DNA of 8,276 nucleotides, from positions 1 through 8,276 of the forward strand of contig JAGXHB010000274.1 in assembly GCA_024636425.1 (NCBI GenBank). The letters are read 5' to 3'. The notes beneath the pieces are model-generated. The model had not been told where the DNA came from. It did not search any database and was given only the letters and a program-made list of their open reading frames with translations. Origin of the DNA: Roseobacter sp. GTDB taxonomy: Bacteria > Pseudomonadota > Alphaproteobacteria > Rhodobacterales > Rhodobacteraceae. This document shows, in pieces, positions 1 to 6,864 of the stretch (the stretch's first letter is position 1; every line of letters begins with the position of its first letter). The position numbers were made by a program, and so were the translations under genes.

Positions 1-2897
1 AGCACCAAGCCCATCGCAATACCCTTGCCCAAGGTCGGCGAATGATAGGTCGAGGTAACGCGCCCGATGACATTGCGCTGGCCGTTCTCGTTGGAACCTT
101 CGCCTACGGCATAAGCCCCGTCCGGCAAGGTGCTGCCGTCCGTCGTCTCGAGGCCGACCAGCTTCCAGCGGTTCGGGTCGGTCATGTGCGACCGTTCCTG
201 CGCCCGCTTGCCAAGGTAGTCCTCTTTCTTCTTCGAGATCGCCCAGTTCAGGCCCAGATCCTGCGGAATGATGGTGCCGTCGGTTTCATCGCCGATCATG
301 ATGAATCCTTTTTCAGCACGCAGAATATGCAGACATTCCGTGCCGTAGGGCATCACGCCCAGATCGTGGCCCGCCACCATCAGCGCGTCCCAGAACGCCT
401 GTCCGACGCTGGCATCAACGGCAATCTCATAGCTCAGCTCGCCCGAGAAGGAGATCCGATAGACGCGGCATTTGAAACCGCCCAGTTCACCATCGACCCA
501 CTCCATGAAGGCCAGCGCGTCTTTGCTGACATCCATGCCGCCCAGCTTTTCAAGGCATTTGCGCGCATTGGGGCCGACCACGGCGATCTGCGCGTATTGC
601 TCGGTCACGTTGGCGACGTACACCTGAAAGTCCCACCATTCGGTTTGCAGCCATTCTTCCATATGCTGGTGAATGCGTTCCGCGCCGCCAGTGGTCGTAT
701 GGCACAGGAACGTGTCGTCATCGATGCGCGCGACAACACCGTCGTCGATCAGAAAGCCGTTTTCCGAACACATCAGACCGTAGCGGCATTTGCCCGGTTT
801 CAGCGTGCTCATCATATTGGTGTAGAGCAGATCGAGAAACTTGCCCGCATCCGGCCCCTTGACGATGATCTTGCCCAAGGTGGACGCATCAAGCAGGCCC
901 ATCTTGGTGCGCGTGTTGGTGACTTCGCGCATGACCGCATCATGGGTGGATTCCCCGGGGCGCTTGTAAGCATAGGGCCTGCCCCACTGGCCAACCGGTT
1001 CCCACTCCGCGCCATTCGCGTCGTGCCAGTCGTGCAGCGGGGTGCGGCGGATCGGCTGGAACACATCGCCGCGCGCCTCGCCGCCGATCGCTCCCATCGA
1101 AATCGGATGGTAGGGCGGGCGGAAAGTGGTCGTGCCGACGGTCGGAATATCCGCATCAAGCGCACCCGCCAGCGTGGCGAGACCGTTGATATTGCTCAGC
1201 TTGCCCTGATCCGTCGCCATGCCGAGCGTGGTATAGCGTTTGGTGTGTTCGACGCTGACAAAGCCTTCTTGTGCTGCGAGGCGCACATCGGAAACCTTGA
1301 CGTCGTTCTGATAGTCAAGCCAGGTCTTCTCGCGCAGCTTGGCGGGAGCCCCTTGCGGCATCATCCAGACGGGGGCCAGCGGTGCCTCCTCCACACGTTC
1401 CGCATGGGGGGACGCCGCATCCGAGGGCAGTTTGAACCCCAGCGTCGTGACCACACCGTCAGCCGCGGCATGAGCGTCATGCAAAATATCATCGAGCGCA
1501 AAGAAGCCACCCGCAGCACCGGCTGCGGTCACAAAGCCATGCCCGTCTGCACCGGTGGGCGGATTGTCGACATCGGGACGGAACGTGGCAAGGGCTGTGT
1601 CCCACTTGAGCTTGCCACCGCAATGGGACCACAGGTGGACCACGGGCGACCAGCCGCCCGACATCGCAACCGCATCGCAGGCAATCGTTTCAAGCACTGT
1701 CCCTTCGCCCGACTGGCTGCAGGTTTCAACGGCGCGCACCCGCTTGTCGCCCTTGACCGAGGCGACCGCCTGCCCCATCACGACACGGATGCCCAAAGCC
1801 TTGGCCCGTGCCATCAGCTCGGAATCTTTCGGAAGCACACGAGCATCAAGCACGGCCGGCACCTGAAGCCCCGCTTCGACCAGCGCAATCGCGGTGCGGT
1901 ATGCGTCGTCATTGTTGGTTACAACGACTGTTCGATCCCCGACACTGACACCGTAGTTCACCAGATAATCACGGACAGCCGCCGCCAGCATGACGCCGGG
2001 AATATCGTTTCCGGCAAAGGACAAAGGCCGTTCGATCGCACCCGTCGCGGTGATGATGTGGCCTGCGCGGATCCGCCAGAGACGGTGGCGCGGCCCCTGG
2101 ATTTCGGGCGCGTGATCCTTCAGACGCTCGTATCCCAGCACATAGCCGTGGTCGTACACCCCTGCCCCCATGGTGCGCCTGCGCATCTGGACATTGTCCA
2201 TCCCTGCCAGTTCCGCCACCAGCGTATCCACGTGATCGCAGACCGCCACGCCATCGACCGTGCCGCCATCGACGGGCGCACGCCCGCCCCAATGGGCGGT
2301 CTGTTCGAGCAGGATCACCTTGGCACCCGACAAGGCAGCGGTGCGTGCAGCCTCGAGCCCGGCGACACCGCCGCCGATCACCAGCACATCGCAAAACGCA
2401 TGGAAATGTTCGTAAGTGTCGAGATCCTGATCCTTGGGCGCTTTGCCCAAGCCCGCCGAATGCCGGATGATCGGCTCGTAGACGTGCTTCCAGAAAGGGC
2501 GCGGATGGATGAACATCTTGTAGTAGAAGCCCGCAGGCAGGAAGCGCGACAGGTATTTGTTGACCGCGCCGACGTCGAATTCAAGGCTCGGCCAGTGGTT
2601 CTGGCTTGCCGCCTCGAGCCCGTCAAAAAGATCGGTCGTGGTGGCGCGCTGGTTCGGCTCAAAATGGCCACCACGGCCAAGGTTCATCAAGGCGTTGGGC
2701 TCTTCCGGCCCTGCGGCCACAATGCCACGGGGCCGGTGATACTTGAAGGACCGGCCCACCAGCATCTGGTCGTTGGCCAACAAGGCCGAGGCCAGCGTGT
2801 CCCCTTCAAAGCCGCGCATCTGCTTGCCGTTGAATGAAAAGCTGACGGGTTTGGTCTTGTTCAGCAGGCGGCCGCCTTTGGCAATTCTGGTGCTCAT
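1..2897 (-). CDS. soxA: Sarcosine oxidase alpha subunit (3'-truncated by window edge)
   Basis: Large subunit of heterotetrameric sarcosine oxidase, a cytoplasmic enzyme that turns sarcosine, O2 and tetrahydrofolate into glycine, H2O2 and methylene-tetrahydrofolate. I translated the minus strand: 965 codons are open without a stop, so only the last few tens of residues are missing (family about 950-1010). The N-terminal part has the MSTRIAKGGRLLNK start and a KYHRPRGI motif (53-60) typical of the ferredoxin-like/Fer2_4 domain. A Rossmann dinucleotide site, VIGGGVAGLEAA, sits at 173-184, where the family binds NAD+. From about 610 to the end is a GcvT-like aminomethyltransferase region with KMGLLDAST (665-673) and SFSGELSYE (816-824), the folate-binding half. 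The start is the ATG at 2897, with AAGG nine bases upstream. It is the last visible gene of the sox operon, 79 bases after soxD. Identity is confident; that sarcosine is the true substrate is inferred from family and operon. Confidence 0.96.
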   Translation of the reverse strand, partial: MSTRIAKGGRLLNKTKPVSFSFNGKQMRGFEGDTLASALLANDQMLVGRSFKYHRPRGIVAAGPEEPNALMNLGRGGHFEPNQRATTTDLFDGLEAASQNHWPSLEFDVGAVNKYLSRFLPAGFYYKMFIHPRPFWKHVYEPIIRHSAGLGKAPKDQDLDTYEHFHAFCDVLVIGGGVAGLEAARTAALSGAKVILLEQTAHWGGRAPVDGGTVDGVAVCDHVDTLVAELAGMDNVQMRRRTMGAGVYDHGYVLGYERLKDHAPEIQGPRHRLWRIRAGHIITATGAIERPLSFAGNDIPGVMLAAAVRDYLVNYGVSVGDRTVVVTNNDDAYRTAIALVEAGLQVPAVLDARVLPKDSELMARAKALGIRVVMGQAVASVKGDKRVRAVETCSQSGEGTVLETIACDAVAMSGGWSPVVHLWSHCGGKLKWDTALATFRPDVDNPPTGADGHGFVTAAGAAGGFFALDDILHDAHAAADGVVTTLGFKLPSDAASPHAERVEEAPLAPVWMMPQGAPAKLREKTWLDYQNDVKVSDVRLAAQEGFVSVEHTKRYTTLGMATDQGKLSNINGLATLAGALDADIPTVGTTTFRPPYHPISMGAIGGEARGDVFQPIRRTPLHDWHDANGAEWEPVGQWGRPYAYKRPGESTHDAVMREVTNTRTKMGLLDASTLGKIIVKGPDAGKFLDLLYTNMMSTLKPGKCRYGLMCSENGFLIDDGVVARIDDDTFLCHTTTGGAERIHQHMEEWLQTEWWDFQVYVANVTEQYAQIAVVGPNARKCLEKLGGMDVSKDALAFMEWVDGELGGFKCRVYRISFSGELSYEIAVDASVGQAFWDALMVAGHDLGVMPYGTECLHILRAEKGFIMIGDETDGTIIPQDLGLNWAISKKKEDYLGKRAQERSHMTDPNRWKLVGLETTDGSTLPDGAYAVGEGSNENGQRNVIGRVTSTYHSPTLGKGIAMGLV

Positions 2898-2930
2898 GCA
2901 ATCGAACCTTGGTGCTTGCGGACAGCGCGG

Positions 2931-2970
2931 GCGCCTCCGGCGGGAGTTTTTCGGGCAAAATGAAGAGGGG
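2931..2970. repeat. Candidate interspersed intergenic element in the soxD-soxA gap
   Basis: On the plus strand the gap holds GCGCCTCCGGCGGGAG followed by TTTTT and a purine-rich AATGAAGAGGGG tail. CTCC and GGAG can pair around a GGCG loop, so the plus strand resembles a short terminator-like hairpin with a T run, pointing against the operon. From memory, closely similar CTCCGGCGGGAG-T-rich-GAAGA elements recur between genes in Rhodobacteraceae; I cannot verify this here. The function is unknown; it may be a small repeat element or part of the intercistronic mRNA structure. Confidence 0.45.
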
Positions 2971-2976
2971 CACGCG

Positions 2977-3306
2977 TCATGATGTGCCGCTGCCCTGCCA
3001 GTCGGGGCGGCGGTCCTTGATAGTATCAAGAATGTCCTGCGGGGGCGTGCCGGTCTGGGCCGTGTAGGTGCCGAAGATTTCCAGCGTCACGGTATCGCGC
3101 GCCGCGTGAAACCACTTGCCGCAGCCATAGACATGCCGCCAACGCTCGAAATGGACGCCTTTGGGGTTGTCACGCATGAACAGGTACTGTTCGAAATCCG
3201 CATCCGACGCACCGGGACCAAAGCGCGTCAGGTGCGCTTCACCTCCGGCGTGGAATTCAGTTTCTTCAGCGGTGATGCCGCAATTGGGACAGGTCAGGAT
3301 CAGCAT
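2977..3306 (-). CDS. soxD: Sarcosine oxidase delta subunit
   Basis: Small zinc-containing subunit (109 residues) of heterotetrameric sarcosine oxidase; it sits against the alpha subunit and has a structural role. The N-terminus MLILTCPNCGI supplies Cys6 and Cys9, and HVYGCGKWF supplies His58 and Cys62. This matches the Cys-Cys-His-Cys zinc site known from solved structures of the family. Length is normal for SoxD. I chose the ATG at 3306 because the protein family begins right at this point and AAGGA lies seven bases upstream. An in-frame ATG at 3372 would add 22 residues encoded partly by a hairpin and is unlikely. It lies between the small membrane gene and soxA on the same strand and is presumably co-transcribed with them. 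No missing residues are apparent. Confidence 0.96.
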   Translation of the reverse strand: MLILTCPNCGITAEETEFHAGGEAHLTRFGPGASDADFEQYLFMRDNPKGVHFERWRHVYGCGKWFHAARDTVTLEIFGTYTAQTGTPPQDILDTIKDRRPDWQGSGTS

Positions 3307-3313
3307 GGCATCG

Positions 3314-3318
3314 TCCTT
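3314..3318 (-). promoter_or_regulatory. Ribosome binding site that fixes the soxD start
   Basis: AAGGA reads on the minus strand seven bases before the ATG at 3306. It supports this start over the longer in-frame ATG at 3372, which lies inside a hairpin. Confidence 0.7.
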
Positions 3319-3358
3319 GATGGGGTCGTACGGGGTGGGGTCGGGCCGGACGCAACAA

Positions 3359-3384
3359 GGCCAGCCATGCAAAGCAGGCTGGCC
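3359..3384 (-). other. Intercistronic stem-loop upstream of soxD
   Basis: GGCCAGCC (3359-3366) and GGCTGGCC (3377-3384) form a perfect 8-bp GC-rich stem. The ten-base interior can pair further as TGC/GCA around a TTT loop, leaving one unpaired base. In the minus-strand mRNA it lies 27 bases after the stop of the small membrane gene and 52 bases before soxD, followed by a weak TTGTTG. The T run is too poor for a strong intrinsic terminator. Partial attenuation, RNA end protection or a processing site that sets subunit ratios are all possible; none is shown. Confidence 0.6.
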
Positions 3385-3411
3385 CCGATCACGTGCAGGT
3401 CTGTCGTTACG

Positions 3412-3591
3412 TTATTCGCCGGGGGTACCGACGGTGACGTTGAAGTCTTCTGTGCCGTCCATAGGGTTCGTACCTCTGAACATGAAATAGGCGAGCACAA
3501 GGATGATGACGACAAGGGCAGCAATGACAAACCCTGTGCCAGATCCTTTGGATCTGTCTTCCGGGAGTTTGGGATCGTCAGGCGGGGCCAT
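3412..3591 (-). CDS. Small single-pass membrane protein in the sox operon, function unknown
   Basis: A 59-residue protein not recognised as any named family. Residues 1-18 are polar and proline/charge-rich (MAPPDDPKLPEDRSKG). Residues 20-38 form one clear hydrophobic helix (FVIAALVVIILVLAYFMF), and 39-59 are a short acidic tail with no cysteines. The start at 3591 is supported by AAAGGAA seven bases upstream; the same frame is open further upstream but there the protein is arginine-rich with no family look. It lies 97 bases after soxB and 105 before soxD on the same strand, so it is probably transcribed with the sarcosine oxidase genes. The cytoplasmic enzyme has no known membrane subunit. 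A membrane anchor, a transport helper or an unrelated passenger are guesses. The gene itself is likely real because RBS, helix and spacing agree. Confidence 0.75.
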   Translation of the reverse strand: MAPPDDPKLPEDRSKGSGTGFVIAALVVIILVLAYFMFRGTNPMDGTEDFNVTVGTPGE

Positions 3592-3598
3592 GGCGGGG

Positions 3599-3605
3599 TT
3601 CCTTT
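3599..3605 (-). promoter_or_regulatory. Ribosome binding site of the small membrane gene
   Basis: AAAGGAA on the minus strand lies seven bases before the ATG at 3591. It is the best Shine-Dalgarno match in this stretch and argues for the 59-residue product rather than a 116-residue one from an upstream ATG at 3762. Confidence 0.65.
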
Positions 3606-3688
3606 GCAGAGCGCGTACGCAGAACCAACACCGCCTGAGAGCCGAACGTTCCTTGGGCTGCTCGAATGAGGCGAAAGAGCGCAAGCCA

Positions 3689-4933
3689 TCAGTGCGCGAC
3701 CCCAGCCGCCACGCTTTCGTCGATAAAGCGGCCCTCCTGAAAACGATTGAGCCCAAAGGCATCGGTCAGCGGCGATTGTCCCTTGGCCATCAGCTCTGCC
3801 ATGGCCCAGCCGGAGCCGGGGATCGCCTTGAAACCGCCGGTACCCCAGCCACAGTTGATGAACACGCCTTCGACAGGGGTTTTCGACAGAATGGGCGAGC
3901 GGTCGCCGGTCACGTCCACGATCCCGCCCCATTGACGCAGCATTTTCAGGCGCGACACCATCGGGAAGGTTTCGATCAGGGCGCGCACGGTTTCCTCGAT
4001 ATGGTGGAAGCTGCCGCGCTGCGTGTAGTTGTTGTAACCATCGGTGCCGCCGCCGATCACCATCTCGCCTTTGTCGGACTGTGACATGTAGCCATGCACC
4101 GTGTTGGCCATCACGACCACGTCCATGCAGGGCTTTATCGGCTCGGACACCAACGCCTGAAGCGCCACGGATTCGATGGGCAGGCGGAACCCGGCCATAT
4201 CGGCCAGATGCCCCGAATGGCCCGCAACCACCATGCCGAGCTTGTCGCAATCGATGTCGCCCCGGTTGGTGCTGACGCCGGTGACCTTGCCGCCCTCGCG
4301 GCGGATGCCAGTCACTTCGCATTTCTGGATCACATCCATGCCCATGTCGGAGCAAGCACGCGCATAGCCCCAGGCCACCGCATCATGCCGCGCCGTGCCG
4401 CCGCGTGCCTGATAAAGCCCGCCCAGAACGGGATAACGCGGGCCGTCGATGTTGATGATCGGCACCAGCTCCTTGACCCGCTCGGGCCCGATGAATTCGG
4501 TCTGCACGCCTTGCAGGGCATTGGCATGTGCTGTGCGCTGATAGCCGCGCACCTCGTGCTGGGTCTGGGCCAGCATGATCACGCCACGGGGGCTGAACAT
4601 GACGTTGTAGTTCAGGTCCTGGCTCATCGTTTCATACAGACTGCGCGACTTTTCGTAGATCGCGGCAGAGGGATCCTGCAGATAGTTCGACCGGATGATC
4701 GTGGTATTGCGCCCCGTGTTGCCGCCGCCCAGCCAGCCTTTTTCAAGGATCGCAACATTGGTGATGCCGAAGTTCTTGCCCAGATAATAGGCCGTCGCCA
4801 GACCGTGCCCGCCTGCCCCGATGATGATGACGTCATACCGTTTCTTGGGCTGCGCGTCGCGCCATGCGCGCTGCCAGCCCGTGTGGTGACGCAGAGCTTC
4901 GCGGGCGATGGCAAAGGCGGAATATTTCTTCAT
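3689..4933 (-). CDS. soxB: Sarcosine oxidase beta subunit
   Basis: Catalytic FAD/FMN subunit (414 residues, normal for the family) of heterotetrameric sarcosine oxidase; it oxidises the N-methyl group of sarcosine. The FAD Rossmann site VIIIGAGGHGLATAYYLG spans about 35-52, followed by EKGWLGGGNTGRNTTIIR (64-81). GGTARHDAV (178-186) carries His183, which by position and context is the histidine that holds FMN covalently in this family. The conserved flavin-closing motif CGWGTGGFKAIPGSG is at 361-375. I chose the ATG at 4933 because SoxB proteins begin near MKKYSAFAIAREAL and a weak GGGAA lies eight bases upstream; in-frame ATGs at 4951 and 5110 give residues outside the family. First gene of the operon, transcribed away from ccmI, with a candidate promoter at 5034-5062. 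All key motifs look intact. Confidence 0.97.
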   Translation of the reverse strand: MKKYSAFAIAREALRHHTGWQRAWRDAQPKKRYDVIIIGAGGHGLATAYYLGKNFGITNVAILEKGWLGGGNTGRNTTIIRSNYLQDPSAAIYEKSRSLYETMSQDLNYNVMFSPRGVIMLAQTQHEVRGYQRTAHANALQGVQTEFIGPERVKELVPIINIDGPRYPVLGGLYQARGGTARHDAVAWGYARACSDMGMDVIQKCEVTGIRREGGKVTGVSTNRGDIDCDKLGMVVAGHSGHLADMAGFRLPIESVALQALVSEPIKPCMDVVVMANTVHGYMSQSDKGEMVIGGGTDGYNNYTQRGSFHHIEETVRALIETFPMVSRLKMLRQWGGIVDVTGDRSPILSKTPVEGVFINCGWGTGGFKAIPGSGWAMAELMAKGQSPLTDAFGLNRFQEGRFIDESVAAGVAH

Positions 4934-5033
4934 TGAGACGGTTCCCGGCATGGATTCGCGCAGGCCAGCGCATATGAGTTCTTTCTGGGTGAGCGGGCAA
5001 AAAAGAGGATACCCGCCGCGGCATTCCTTAACA

Positions 5034-5062
5034 GTTTTACGACATCTGCCGCAATTGGCCAA
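5034..5062 (-). promoter_or_regulatory. Candidate sigma-70 promoter of the sox operon
   Basis: Reading the minus strand, TTGGCC (5062-5057) and TAAAAC (5039-5034) are separated by exactly 17 bases, and each matches four of six consensus positions. Transcription would start near 5027, giving a leader of about 94 bases before soxB. The left copy of the 13-bp repeat would then centre near -53, where activators often bind. This is a visual match only; other weak pairs exist in the region. Confidence 0.4.
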
Positions 5063-5073
5063 AATAGCCGGAA

Positions 5074-5138
5074 GGGTGCAACAATATGGCCCCTTTTGTC
5101 GCAGACCCACACAAGTTAGGAGTGCGGGTGCAACAATA
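5074..5138. repeat. Perfect 13-bp direct repeat in the soxB-ccmI divergent region
   Basis: GGGTGCAACAATA occurs at 5074-5086 and again at 5126-5138 in the same orientation. The 52-bp period is about five helical turns, so both copies face the same side of the DNA. Both lie between the divergent soxB and ccmI starts; the right copy ends 17 bases before ccmI. This is the usual layout of an operator pair. No regulator gene is in the window, so its binder is unknown. Confidence 0.6.
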
Positions 5139-5155
5139 ATTGGACGAAGTGCCTC

Positions 5156-6382
5156 ATGATGTTTTGGTTGATCGCCGCTGCCGGTGCCTTGCTTGTCTCT
5201 GTGATCCTGGGCCGTGCACTGTGGCGTGGGGCCGCGGCCCCCGTGACAAGCCGCACCGAAATGGGTTTGCAGGTGTACCGCGACCAGCTGGCCGAGGTTG
5301 ACCGCGATGTCGCCCGTGGCGTGCTGTCGGAGGCTGATGCCACGCGGGTCAGGACCGAGATTTCGCGCCGTATCCTGACCTCGGACGCCGAAGGGGTCGC
5401 CGCAACGCCTGAGCGGGCGACGCCGTCAAGGCTGGCCATCGGCGTGATCGGCGTGGGCATGGTTGCGGGCAGTCTGGCGCTTTACATGTCGCTGGGGGCA
5501 CCGGGCTACGGGGATCTTGCGCTCAAGGACCGGATCGCTTTTGCCGAAGAACTGCGCCAGTCGCGCCCCGATCAGGCCAGCGCCGAGGCAGGCTTGCCCG
5601 CCGCAACCATCCCACCCGACCTCAGCCCCGAATACGAGGCCTTGCTGACACGGTTGCGAGAGACCGTGGCGGAACGCCCCGACGATCTGCAGGGCCAAAC
5701 GCTGCTTGCGCAGAACGAGGCCCGTGCAGGGAACTTTGCCGCTGCTGCCGAAGCGCAGGGGGCGGTGGTCCGTCTGAAAGGAGCCGATGCGCCGATCGCG
5801 GACCTGACGGCCTATGCGGAGCTCTTGGTCATGGCCGCGGGGGGATATGTCTCGCCCGAGGCAGAGGCGGTGCTGCGGGCAGCCCTGACGCGGGATGCCG
5901 AAAACGGATCGGCCCGCTATTACTGGGGGCTGATGCTGATCCAGACCGGCCGGCCTGATCTTGCCTTCCGGATGTGGGACGGGCTGCTGCGCCGGGGCCC
6001 CGAGGATGCGCCTTGGATTGATCCTATTCTGGCGCAGATCGCCCCCCTCGCCGAGATGGCCGGCGTCGACTATACCATTCCGCAGATCGGTGCTGGCGCT
6101 CTGCGCGGCCCTTCTGCGGAAGATATCGAGGCGGCAGGCGACCTGACACCCGAAGCGCGCATGGAGATGATCGGGTCCATGGTCGAGCAACTGTCCGACC
6201 GGCTGGCGACCGAAGGTGGCCCCGTGGAGGATTGGGCGCGGCTGATTTCCTCGTTAAGTGTTCTTGGCCAGACTGATCGGGCGCGTGCGATCTATCAGAA
6301 TGCCCGCGACGTGTTTTCCGACGATCCCGACGCAATGGACGCGCTTTACCGTGCAGGCGAACGGGCTGGTATCGCGGAATGA
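5156..6382 (+). CDS. ccmI: Cytochrome c maturation protein CcmI (apocytochrome chaperone)
   Basis: Membrane-bound chaperone (408 residues) of system I cytochrome c biogenesis; it holds apocytochrome c and delivers it to the CcmFH heme ligation complex. Two membrane helices are visible: residues 3-23 after MMFWLIAAAGALL, and 93-112. Between them is the charged CcmI-1 region (about 25-90) with VYRDQLAEVDRDVARGVLSE, the leucine-zipper-like segment of the family. LGAPGYGDL follows helix 2. From about 155 to 300 are TPR-like helical repeats (AERPDDLQGQTLLAQNEARAG, then DAENGSARYYWGLMLIQTG), then a C-terminal periplasmic region. The start could be either adjacent ATG (5156 or 5159). The gene overlaps ruvX by four bases (ATGA), so they are likely translated together. 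The other ccm genes are not in the window. Confidence 0.93.
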   Translation: MMFWLIAAAGALLVSVILGRALWRGAAAPVTSRTEMGLQVYRDQLAEVDRDVARGVLSEADATRVRTEISRRILTSDAEGVAATPERATPSRLAIGVIGVGMVAGSLALYMSLGAPGYGDLALKDRIAFAEELRQSRPDQASAEAGLPAATIPPDLSPEYEALLTRLRETVAERPDDLQGQTLLAQNEARAGNFAAAAEAQGAVVRLKGADAPIADLTAYAELLVMAAGGYVSPEAEAVLRAALTRDAENGSARYYWGLMLIQTGRPDLAFRMWDGLLRRGPEDAPWIDPILAQIAPLAEMAGVDYTIPQIGAGALRGPSAEDIEAAGDLTPEARMEMIGSMVEQLSDRLATEGGPVEDWARLISSLSVLGQTDRARAIYQNARDVFSDDPDAMDALYRAGERAGIAE

Positions 6383-6864
6383 TCTACGACGACATCACCG
6401 AATTCGCCGCCGCCCTGCCCCCGATGCAGGCGCTGATCGGGCTGGATCTGGGCGAAAAGACCATCGGTGTCGCGGTGACCGACAGCTTCCTGTCGGTTGC
6501 GACACCGCTTGAAACAGTCAGGCGCAAGAAGTTCGGGCTGGATGCGGCGCGTCTATCTCATATCATCGCGGACCGCCGTATCGGCGGCGTTATCCTGGGT
6601 TTGCCCCGCAATATGGATGGATCCGAAGGGCCGCGCTGCCAGTCCACCCGCGCCTTTGCGCGTAACTTTGACAAGCTGGGCGACTTGCCGATCGGGTTCT
6701 GGGATGAACGGCTCAGTACTGTTGCGGCGGAAAAAGCCTTGCTTGAGGCGGATACGTCGCGCAAACGTCGCGCAGAGGTGATCGACCACGTGGCGGCCAG
6801 CTATATTCTGCAAGGTGTGCTGGACCGCTTGCGGGTCTTGCGGGCGCAGGGAGATCGAGGATGA
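6379..6864 (+). CDS. ruvX: RuvX/YqgF family RNase H-fold nuclease, putative pre-16S rRNA processing / Holliday junction resolvase
   Basis: A 161-residue cytoplasmic protein of the YqgF/RuvX family, linked in other bacteria to 16S rRNA 5' maturation and proposed as a Holliday junction resolvase. The RNase H-like core is complete: LIGLDLGEKTIGVAVTD (19-35) with Asp23; VILGLPRNMDGSEGPRC (71-87), the family's GLP-N-DGS motif; FWDERLSTVAAEKAL (108-121) with Asp109/Glu110; and IDHVAASYILQ (135-145) with Asp136. These are the expected acidic metal ligands. I keep the first ATG (6379), which overlaps the ccmI stop as ATGA; the N-terminal MIYDD..EFAAALPP is wording I recall from roseobacter homologues. 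The stop overlaps the next gene in the same way. Family is certain; the cellular role follows from homologues. Confidence 0.96.
   Translation: MIYDDITEFAAALPPMQALIGLDLGEKTIGVAVTDSFLSVATPLETVRRKKFGLDAARLSHIIADRRIGGVILGLPRNMDGSEGPRCQSTRAFARNFDKLGDLPIGFWDERLSTVAAEKALLEADTSRKRRAEVIDHVAASYILQGVLDRLRVLRAQGDRG

Noticed and set aside
42..2837. Plus-strand 931-codon open frame
   Set aside because: Shadow of soxA in antisense codon register; composition is His/Arg-rich with no domains, and the minus strand gives a complete family match.
3307..3372. 22-residue N-terminal extension of SoxD
   Set aside because: No RBS, encoded partly by a hairpin, and the SoxD family starts at MLILTCPNCG, which has a good RBS.
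3300..4355. Minus-strand 351-codon frame spanning soxB, the small membrane gene and the soxD start
   Set aside because: Out of frame with soxB; glycine/arginine-rich with no family resemblance. GC bias explains it.
4094..4936. Plus-strand 280-codon frame opposite soxB
   Set aside because: Antisense shadow of soxB; no recognisable motifs and no reasonable RBS context.
4993..5016. GCGGG...CCCGC inverted repeat in the predicted soxB leader as a riboswitch
   Set aside because: A single weak five-pair stem with a long loop; no known riboswitch core can be recognised.
4833..5024. Short upstream frame in the soxB leader as a possible leader peptide
   Set aside because: The AAGGA sits only one base before its ATG, too close to work, and the frame runs well into soxB without a sensible end.
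5426..6190. Minus-strand 254-codon frame opposite ccmI
   Set aside because: Antisense shadow; ccmI has clear membrane helices, TPR-like repeats and coupling to ruvX.
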